A stretch of 5,855 nt of DNA from Bacteroidales bacterium. GTDB taxonomy: Bacteria; Bacteroidota; Bacteroidia; Bacteroidales; UBA1556. The notes under the pieces are model-generated. The model was not told the origin of the DNA. It did no database searches and saw only the letters and a list, made by a program, of their open reading frames with translations. This document shows positions 1-4,168 of this stretch, piece after piece. The stretch covers positions 1 to 5,855 of the forward strand of contig JAOZSY010000169.1 in assembly GCA_029939445.1 (NCBI GenBank), in the 5' to 3' direction. Made by a program: the position numbers and the translations under genes. Positions within the stretch are counted from its first letter, which is position 1. Each line of letters starts with the position of its first letter.

Positions 1-197
1 ATATTGATATTGCCCAAAATATGATTTCGTTTTTTTAATAATGCACAAAGATATGATTTTTGTTTTTCATAGCTGAAATATTGTTTGTATTTTTTTATTT
101 CTTTTTTGAGTAAAAAATAATGTTCTCAATAGTTGTAATGATATAATTAGAATTCGTGGTTTTCTTCATTTTTTATTCAATTTGGCATATAAAAACC
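1..197. other. A/T-rich intergenic region without a recognisable gene
   Basis: No coding region of convincing length is visible on either strand. The only ATG-initiated frames are a few codons long (for example 21-38 and 41-76) and stops are dense in every frame. The stretch is dominated by T-runs and A-runs. It holds three degenerate copies of a unit of about 30 bp near 12, 43 and 72. It probably represents the spacer between an upstream gene outside the window and the rplM promoter. Confidence 0.7.
11..96. repeat. Three degenerate ~30-bp tandem repeat units
   Basis: Units begin at about 12, 43 and 72. Each opens with GC and then an A-rich stretch (CCCAAAA, ACAAAGA, TGAAA). Next comes a TATGATTT- or TATTGTTT-like core, and then a T-run. 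The first two units are clearly alike (TATGATTT preceded by TGCCCAAAA or TGCACAAAGA); the third is much weaker. In DNA this A/T-rich, chance similarity is a real alternative. Confidence 0.3.
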
Positions 198-228
198 TTG
201 TCTATTAAATAAAATAATATTACTTTTG
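198..228 (+). promoter_or_regulatory. Bacteroidota-type promoter of the rplM operon
   Basis: A TTG at 198-200 is followed, after exactly 20 bp, by TACTTTTG at 221-228. This fits the Bacteroidota primary sigma-factor consensus (TTG or TTTG near -33, TAnnTTTG near -7). Transcription should start near 233-236, giving a leader of about 230 nt before rplM. The same TTG-N20-TAnnTTTG arrangement recurs at 4098-4128, upstream of the last gene, which supports both calls. Confidence 0.75.
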
Positions 229-232
229 CAGC

Positions 233-465
233 CCGAAAATCAGGAATAGGTTAATTATTCTGTATTTGAGGGAGTTAGCTTATTTTTAGAGCTGTTTTAT
301 AATCGGAATTAGAGAAAGATGTTGCCTATGGTGAGGTGACTGCCGATGACTTTTTGCCCAAAACAGTGATTTTTATAAGCTTTGTTTGTCTTTTTTATTT
401 TGAGAATTGTTAGTTACTCATAGTAAAAAGGCTTTTTATTAATATTTTTTTAGAAATAAATAACT
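233..465 (+). ncRNA. Candidate structured 5' leader of the rplM operon
   Basis: This is the long untranslated region between the predicted transcription start and rplM. It contains a patch richer in G+C than its surroundings (about 316-360) that can fold. ATCGG at 302-306 pairs with CCGAT at 343-347 and encloses GTTGCC (321-326) pairing with GGTGAC (335-340, including two G-U pairs). A further hairpin pairs 349-355 with 360-367 (one bulged C, loop GCCC). Ribosomal-protein operons are commonly autoregulated through such leaders, and L13 leaders are known in other bacteria. Binding of L13 or S9 here is an inference. The pairings were found by eye and have not been tested by covariation. Confidence 0.5.
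414..438 (+). promoter_or_regulatory. Two overlapping, mutually exclusive hairpins before the rplM start
   Basis: TTACT (414-418) pairs with AGTAA (422-426) around a 3-nt loop. Overlapping it, TAAAAAGGCTTTTTA (424-438) is a perfect inverted repeat, followed by an A/T stretch with seven Ts (444-451 region). Both use 424-426, so only one can form at a time. The second, with its T-rich tail, has the form of a weak intrinsic terminator or of a structure that could mask the translation start. Both stems are A/T-rich and not very stable. Confidence 0.3.
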
Positions 466-921
466 ATGAATACTTTAAGTTATAAAACCATTTCTGCTAA
501 TAAGAATACCGTTCATAAGAACTGGGTAATTCTTGATGCAGAAGGTGCTACTTTAGGTCGTTTGGCTTCAAAAGCTGCTTTTTTATTAAGAGGTAAGCAC
601 AAAGTAGACTTTACTCCACACGTAGATTGTGGTGATAACGTAATTATTATCAATGCAGAAAAAATTGTATTGACGGGCAAAAAAATGACAGATAAGCAAT
701 ATGTGCGTCACACTGGATACCCAGGAGGGCAGCGTTTTGCTACACCAATAGAGGTGTTAGCTAAAAAGCCAACTGCTGTTGTCGAAAGAGCAATTAAAGG
801 TATGTTGCCAAAGAATAAATTGGGAGCCCAATTATTTCGCAATGCTTTTATCTATGCTGGAACAGAGCATAAACACGAAGCTCAAAAACCACAATTGTTG
901 AACCTTAATGATCTTAAATAA
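466..921 (+). CDS. rplM: 50S ribosomal protein L13 (uL13)
   Basis: L13 is an early-assembling protein of the large ribosomal subunit that binds 23S rRNA. The 151-residue product is full length for the family. Visible family features are W20 followed by VILDAEGATLGRLAS (21-35), which opens the core fold, HTGYPGGQR (82-90), the signature KGMLPKNKLG (111-120), and the C-terminal pattern Y-x-G-x-x-H-x-H-x-x-Q-x-P (130-142). The ATG at 466 gives the usual short N-terminal extension before the core. The start follows A/T-rich sequence without a Shine-Dalgarno motif, as is normal in Bacteroidota. It is the first gene of its operon, directly after a long, possibly structured leader, and is followed 2 nt later by rpsI, its standard partner. 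Confidence 0.97.
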   Translation: MNTLSYKTISANKNTVHKNWVILDAEGATLGRLASKAAFLLRGKHKVDFTPHVDCGDNVIIINAEKIVLTGKKMTDKQYVRHTGYPGGQRFATPIEVLAKKPTAVVERAIKGMLPKNKLGAQLFRNAFIYAGTEHKHEAQKPQLLNLNDLK

Positions 922-923
922 CC

Positions 924-1310
924 ATGGAAGTAATTAATGTAATAGGACGTAGAAAAACAGCCGTTGCTCGTATATATATGAGCGAAGGTTCTGGAAAAAT
1001 CACTGTTAATAAACGTGATTTAAATGATTACTTTACAACAGGTACTTTACAATATATTGCTACTCAGGCATTTTCTTGCACTGATACAGTAGGCAAATAT
1101 GATGTTAAAGTTAATCTTGGTGGTGGCGGAATCAAAGGACAAGCAGAAGCTATGCGTTTAGCAATATCTCGTGCTCTAGTTCAAATTGATGAGGAATATC
1201 GCCCAGTACTTAAAGCTGATGGTTTAATGCGTCGTGACCCACGTATGGTTGAGCGTAAGAAGCCAGGTCAACCAAAAGCACGTAAGAAATTCCAATTCTC
1301 GAAACGTTAA
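924..1310 (+). CDS. rpsI: 30S ribosomal protein S9 (uS9)
   Basis: S9 sits in the head of the small subunit, and its C-terminal tail reaches the P-site tRNA. The 128-residue product is complete. It opens with the family pattern VIGRRKTAVARIY (6-18) and carries the signature GGGGIKGQAEAMRLAISRAL (66-85). It ends with the basic tail RKKPGQPKARKKFQFSKR (111-128), whose final SKR is the conserved tRNA-contacting end. The start codon lies only 2 nt after the rplM stop, so the two genes are surely co-transcribed and probably translationally coupled. No promoter is seen between them. After the stop comes a 113-nt spacer containing a strong hairpin before rpsB. Confidence 0.97.
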   Translation: MEVINVIGRRKTAVARIYMSEGSGKITVNKRDLNDYFTTGTLQYIATQAFSCTDTVGKYDVKVNLGGGGIKGQAEAMRLAISRALVQIDEEYRPVLKADGLMRRDPRMVERKKPGQPKARKKFQFSKR

Positions 1311-1337
1311 TATTTTAGTATTTTGTTTAGTATCTAA

Positions 1338-1379
1338 ACTGTTGAGACTCTTTTCTTATTTAAGAAAAGGCTACTCAGT
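1338..1379 (+). ncRNA. Extended hairpin upstream of rpsB, candidate S2 leader element
   Basis: The core is a perfect 8-bp stem, CTTTTCTT (1350-1357) with AAGAAAAG (1362-1369), closed by the loop ATTT. It can be extended by a T-G wobble (1349-1370). After an internal loop, GAG (1344-1346) pairs with CTC (1374-1376) and ACT (1338-1340) with AGT (1377-1379). No T-run follows, so it is not an ordinary intrinsic terminator. It lies in the only sizeable spacer inside the operon, 45 nt before rpsB. S2 is known to regulate rpsB-tsf mRNA in other bacteria, so an autoregulatory site or an RNA-processing site is a reasonable inference. Confidence 0.5.
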
Positions 1380-1423
1380 GGTTGATGATTATGCAGAATG
1401 TAAACAAATTTAAATAAATAATT

Positions 1424-2242
1424 ATGTCAAAAATTAATTTTGATACCCTGTTAGATGCAGGTGTACATTTTGGTCACTTAAAGCGTAAGTGGAATCCAAA
1501 TATGGCTCCATATATTCATATGGAAAAAGGTGGTATTCACATTATCGACCTTCATAAAACTAGCGTTCTTTTAGAAACTGCTGCTGCTGCTGCAAAGCAA
1601 GTTGCAAAGTCAGGAAAGAAAATCCTTTTTGTTGCTACTAAGAAGCAAGCTAAGGATATCGTTGCTGATAGAGTTTCAAAAACTGGTATGCCATATGCTA
1701 CAAACCGTTGGCCAGGTGGTATGCTTACAAATTTTGCTACTATTCGTAAAGCAGTAAAGAAAATGAGTGCTATTGATAAATTGATGAAAGAGCCTGCTTA
1801 TGATAACTTATCTAAGCGTGAGCGTCTTCAATTAGCACGTGAAAGAGCAAAATTAGAGAGTAACTTTGGAAGTATTTCAGACCTTACTCGTCTTCCTTCA
1901 GCATTATTTATTGTTGATGTTGTTAAAGAAAATATTGCTGTTTCTGAAGCTAGAAAATTAAATATTCCAATTTTTGCTATGGTTGATACAAACTCAAATC
2001 CTAAGGATATTGATTTTGTAATTCCATCAAATGATGACGCAACAAGATCTATTTCTTTAATTGTAGACGTAATGTGTACTGCTATTGAAGAAGGAGTAGC
2101 TGAGCGTAAACTAGAGCGTGAAAAACGTGCTAGTGAGCAAGCAGAAGCTGATCGTCAGAAGCAAGCAAAAGCTGAAGCAACAAAACTTGCAAAGGAAGAA
2201 GCTGCAAAAGCTAAAACTGAGGCTAAGTCTGAAGAGGCTTAA
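1424..2242 (+). CDS. rpsB: 30S ribosomal protein S2 (uS2)
   Basis: S2 joins the small subunit late, on the solvent side between head and body. The 272-residue product contains the complete family core. AGVHFGHLKRKWNPNM (12-27) is followed by HIIDLHKT (39-46), then NRWPGGMLTNF (94-104) in the coiled-coil region, and P158-SALFIVDVVKE (159-169). The stretch IPIFAMVDTNSNP (181-193) followed by IDFVIPSNDD (196-205) closes the Rossmann-like fold. The core ends near residue 226. A tail of about 45 residues rich in Ala, Lys and Glu follows, predicted to be helical; such charged tails occur in several Bacteroidota S2 proteins. The gene is followed 42 nt later by tsf, the classical rpsB-tsf pair. Confidence 0.97.
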   Translation: MSKINFDTLLDAGVHFGHLKRKWNPNMAPYIHMEKGGIHIIDLHKTSVLLETAAAAAKQVAKSGKKILFVATKKQAKDIVADRVSKTGMPYATNRWPGGMLTNFATIRKAVKKMSAIDKLMKEPAYDNLSKRERLQLARERAKLESNFGSISDLTRLPSALFIVDVVKENIAVSEARKLNIPIFAMVDTNSNPKDIDFVIPSNDDATRSISLIVDVMCTAIEEGVAERKLEREKRASEQAEADRQKQAKAEATKLAKEEAAKAKTEAKSEEA

Positions 2243-2249
2243 TCCTTTT

Positions 2250-2257
2250 TATATTTG
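2250..2257 (+). promoter_or_regulatory. Possible -7 element (TATATTTG) upstream of tsf
   Basis: TATATTTG matches the Bacteroidota -7 consensus TAnnTTTG and lies 28 bp before the tsf start, inside the rpsB-tsf spacer. No TTG is found about 20 bp upstream, where a -33 element would be expected, since that position falls in the end of rpsB. It may be a weak internal promoter that raises EF-Ts relative to S2, or simply an A/T-rich chance match. Confidence 0.25.
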
Positions 2258-2284
2258 ATAAACGATTTTAATATATAATATATT

Positions 2285-3112
2285 ATGAAAATAACTGCTA
2301 CTGAAGTAAATGCACTTCGTAAAAAAACGGGTGCAGGAATGATGGACTGCAAAAAGGCTTTAACAGAAGCTGAAGGTAATCAAGAAGAAGCAATTAAAAT
2401 CCTTCGTAAAAATGGACAAAAAGTTGCTGAAAAGCGTGCTGATCGTAATGCTGTTGAAGGTGTAATTATTGCTAAAGTATCTACTGATGCTACTTTTGCT
2501 GCCGTTGTTCGTATTAGCTGCGAAACTGATTTTGTTGCTAAGAATGATGATTTTGTTAATTTTGTAACTTCTATTGCTAATGTAGCTATTGAAGGTAAAA
2601 TTACAGACGTAGAAACTCTTTCTAATACTGAACTTAATGGTCAGAAAATAAGCGAATTAATCCTTGAACAATTAGGAAAGATTGGTGAGAAAATTGAAAT
2701 TGTTGATTTCAAAACTATTTCTGCTGCTAAAGTATTTGCTTATATTCATCCAGGTAATAGGTTAGCTACTATCATGGGAGTTAATAAAGCCGATGTTACT
2801 GACATTGACGCTATAGGCAAGAATGTAAATATGCAAATTGCAGCTATGGCTCCTGTTGCTCTTAATAAAGACGGTGTTGATCCTAAAATTATTGAGAATG
2901 AGATTGAAATTGGAAAAGATCAAGCTCGTAAAGAAGGAAAGCCAGAAAATCTTATTGAGAAAATTGCAATGGGTAAATTGAATAAATTCTATAAAGAAAA
3001 TACTCTTTTAGCTCAAGCATATCTTCATGACAATAAAATTTCTATTGATCAGTATTTTAAGAATGCAGATAAAGAACTTACTGCTACTGAATTTTTCAGA
3101 TTAGCTTTATAA
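2285..3112 (+). CDS. tsf: Translation elongation factor Ts
   Basis: EF-Ts is the cytoplasmic guanine-nucleotide exchange factor that releases GDP from EF-Tu so that it can bind GTP and aminoacyl-tRNA again. The 275-residue product is of normal length. An N-terminal UBA-like domain (about 1-45) carries the signature LRKKTGAGMMDCKKAL (11-26). The core follows, with the TDFV motif (81-84) within ETDFVAKNDDF; its Asp and Phe are the residues that disrupt the Mg2+ site of EF-Tu. A second core subdomain includes AYIHPGNRLATIMGV (about 152-166) and AAMAP (186-190). The C-terminal region includes the pattern LAQAYL (242-247), a conserved feature. The gene lies 42 nt after rpsB and is the last of the operon, followed by a strong terminator. 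Confidence 0.97.
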   Translation: MKITATEVNALRKKTGAGMMDCKKALTEAEGNQEEAIKILRKNGQKVAEKRADRNAVEGVIIAKVSTDATFAAVVRISCETDFVAKNDDFVNFVTSIANVAIEGKITDVETLSNTELNGQKISELILEQLGKIGEKIEIVDFKTISAAKVFAYIHPGNRLATIMGVNKADVTDIDAIGKNVNMQIAAMAPVALNKDGVDPKIIENEIEIGKDQARKEGKPENLIEKIAMGKLNKFYKENTLLAQAYLHDNKISIDQYFKNADKELTATEFFRLAL

Positions 3113-3137
3113 TTCTTTAAACGTAGTAAAATATATA

Positions 3138-3172
3138 AAACCATCAAGTAATAATTACTTGGTGGTTTTTTT
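3138..3172 (+). terminator. Strong intrinsic terminator after tsf
   Basis: AAACCA (3138-3143), a T-G wobble (3144 with 3162) and CAAGTAA (3145-3151) pair with TTACTTG (3155-3161) and TGGTTT (3163-3168). The result is a 14-bp stem with a TAA loop, followed by a run of seven Ts (3166-3172). It lies 25 nt after the tsf stop and should end the rplM-rpsI-rpsB-tsf transcript. Any read-through would carry on into pyrH. Confidence 0.9.
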
Positions 3173-3197
3173 ATGTTCTTAATTTAGTAATTATATC

Positions 3198-3205
3198 TAA
3201 TTTTG
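3198..3205 (+). promoter_or_regulatory. Probable pyrH promoter (-7 element)
   Basis: TAATTTTG matches TAnnTTTG exactly and lies just after the tsf terminator and 37 bp before the pyrH start. This is where a promoter is needed if the terminator is efficient. The expected -33 position (about 3174-3178) has no clean TTG; TATG at 3172-3175 is the nearest candidate, at 22 bp. Transcription would begin near 3210-3214. Confidence 0.5.
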
Positions 3206-3219
3206 CTCGGCAGACAGGT

Positions 3220-3246
3220 ATGACCATTAAAAATATAAAAATATGA
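3220..3246 (+). CDS. Possible eight-codon upstream ORF overlapping the pyrH start
   Basis: An ATG at 3220 opens the short frame MTIKNIKI. It ends with TGA at 3244-3246, overlapping the pyrH ATG (3243-3245) in an ATGA junction. It lies downstream of the predicted pyrH start of transcription, so it would be on the leader mRNA. Such an arrangement could couple pyrH translation to that of the leader peptide. There is no independent sign that it is translated, and short frames of this kind arise easily by chance. Confidence 0.2.
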   Translation: MTIKNIKI

Positions 3247-3947
3247 AATATAAAAAGATTCTTTTGAAGTTAAGTGGAGAGGCTCTTATGGGAGAACAGC
3301 AGTTTGGTGTTGACCCTAAAAGACTTGAGCAGTATTCTAAAGAAATAAAGTTAGCTTTTGACACAGGGGTAAAAATATCCATAGTTATTGGTGGAGGAAA
3401 TATATACCGAGGACTCAGTGGCGCTAGCCAAGGAATGGATAGAGTACAAGGAGATTATATGGGAATGCTTGCTACAGTAATAAATTCTATGGCATTGCAG
3501 GGTGCTTTGGAAAAGGCTGGTATGTCTACAAAGCTACTTGGAGGCTTAGAAATAGACCCTATTTCGGAACGAATGAGCCGAAAACGTGCCAATGAATATA
3601 TGGATCAAGGTAAAATTGTGATTATAAGTGGAGGAACAGGAAATCCGTTTTTTACTACCGATACAGCAAGTGCTTTAAGGGCAATTGAAATTGAAGCAGA
3701 TATTATTCTTAAAGGTACTCGTGTGGATGGAGTTTATGATAAAGATCCTGAGAAATATAGTGATGCTATTAAGTATGAGACCATTACATTTAAAGAGGCA
3801 TACGAAAAAAAACTTGCAATAATGGACTTGACTTCTTTTACGCTTTGTGAGGAGAATAATCTTCCAATTTATGTTTTTGATATGAATAAAGAAAGTGAAC
3901 TGTCAAAAGTTGTTGCTGGGGAAAAAGTAGGCACACTAGTCCATTAA
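3243..3947 (+). CDS. pyrH: Uridylate kinase (UMP kinase)
   Basis: The enzyme phosphorylates UMP to UDP with ATP in the cytoplasm, the step that leads to UTP, CTP and UDP-sugars. It belongs to the amino-acid kinase family and is hexameric in bacteria. The 234-residue product is complete. Visible motifs are KLSGEAL (9-15), phosphate-binding GGGNIYRG (50-57), D71 in GDYMGMLAT near the UMP site, GGTGNPFFTTDTA (130-142) and DGVYDKDP (162-169) in the ATP region. The start at 3243 gives the usual MKYKKILLKLSGEAL opening. pyrH often follows rpsB-tsf, but here a strong terminator lies between and a separate promoter is likely. The common downstream partner frr (ribosome recycling factor) is not present next to it. 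Confidence 0.97.
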   Translation: MKYKKILLKLSGEALMGEQQFGVDPKRLEQYSKEIKLAFDTGVKISIVIGGGNIYRGLSGASQGMDRVQGDYMGMLATVINSMALQGALEKAGMSTKLLGGLEIDPISERMSRKRANEYMDQGKIVIISGGTGNPFFTTDTASALRAIEIEADIILKGTRVDGVYDKDPEKYSDAIKYETITFKEAYEKKLAIMDLTSFTLCEENNLPIYVFDMNKESELSKVVAGEKVGTLVH

Positions 3948-3976
3948 TCTTAACCGTATAAGTATATAAAAATAAT

Positions 3977-4012
3977 AAAAGCTCGTAATTCTATAGTTAT
4001 TGAGTTTTTTTT
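3977..4012 (+). terminator. Probable intrinsic terminator after pyrH
   Basis: AAAA (3977-3980), CTC (3982-3984) and TAA (3986-3988) can pair with TTA (3997-3999), GAG (4002-4004) and TTTT (4005-4008). The stem has small bulges, and its end merges into a run of eight Ts (4005-4012). It is weaker than the tsf terminator but correctly placed, 29 nt after the pyrH stop. Confidence 0.55.
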
Positions 4013-4019
4013 ATAAGCG

Positions 4020-4041
4020 ATATACCTATTTTTAGGTATAT
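4020..4041. repeat. Perfect 9-bp inverted repeat with TTTT loop
   Basis: ATATACCTA (4020-4028) and TAGGTATAT (4033-4041) are perfect inverse complements around TTTT. The hairpin lies 7 nt after the T-run of the pyrH terminator. No T-run follows it on the + strand and none is well placed on the - strand, so it is not a standard terminator. It may protect the 3' end of the pyrH transcript or serve as a binding site for a dimeric protein. Its role is unknown. Confidence 0.6.
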
Positions 4042-4097
4042 GAAATGCGTATTTATGCCCTTTTATTGTAATTTTTAGTAGTTTGTATCGTCATTAA

Positions 4098-4128
4098 TTG
4101 ACATTGCTTGTAATTATTACTATATTTG
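4098..4128 (+). promoter_or_regulatory. Bacteroidota-type promoter of the TPR/caspase-like gene
   Basis: TTG at 4098-4100 is followed after exactly 20 bp by TATATTTG at 4121-4128, a full match to TTG-N20-TAnnTTTG with the same spacing as the rplM promoter. Transcription should begin near 4133-4136, leaving a short leader of about 35 nt. A small palindrome (TTGCA-TT-TGCAA, 4126-4137) lies across the end of the -7 element and the expected start site. Confidence 0.75.
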
Positions 4129-4168
4129 CATTTGCAATACATAAAAAACAATTTTAAAACCAGATGCT

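Noticed and set aside
89..120. A T-run and A-run pair (90-97 with 111-117) that could form a terminator-like hairpin for an upstream gene
   Set aside because: The stem is only A-T pairs with a 13-nt loop and no T-tract follows. This is expected by chance in such sequence.
319..370. Two short frames in the rplM leader (ATG at 319 to TGA at 337-339, and ATG at 347 to TGA at 368-370)
   Set aside because: They are six or seven codons long, overlap the proposed helices and do not couple to a downstream gene. RNA structure explains the region better than a leader peptide.
1311..1337. A possible promoter for rpsB around the TATTTTG near 1319-1325
   Set aside because: It lacks one base of the TAnnTTTG spacing and has no TTG about 20 bp upstream. 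No exact match was found in the spacer.
1570..1595. A run of GCT codons in rpsB resembling a trinucleotide repeat
   Set aside because: It encodes a short alanine stretch (residues 53-57) in a helix of S2 and is too short to be of interest as a microsatellite.
2105..2242. The charged Ala/Lys/Glu-rich end of rpsB as a possible fusion or frameshift
   Set aside because: The frame is continuous, and charged C-terminal tails of this kind are found in other S2 proteins of the phylum.
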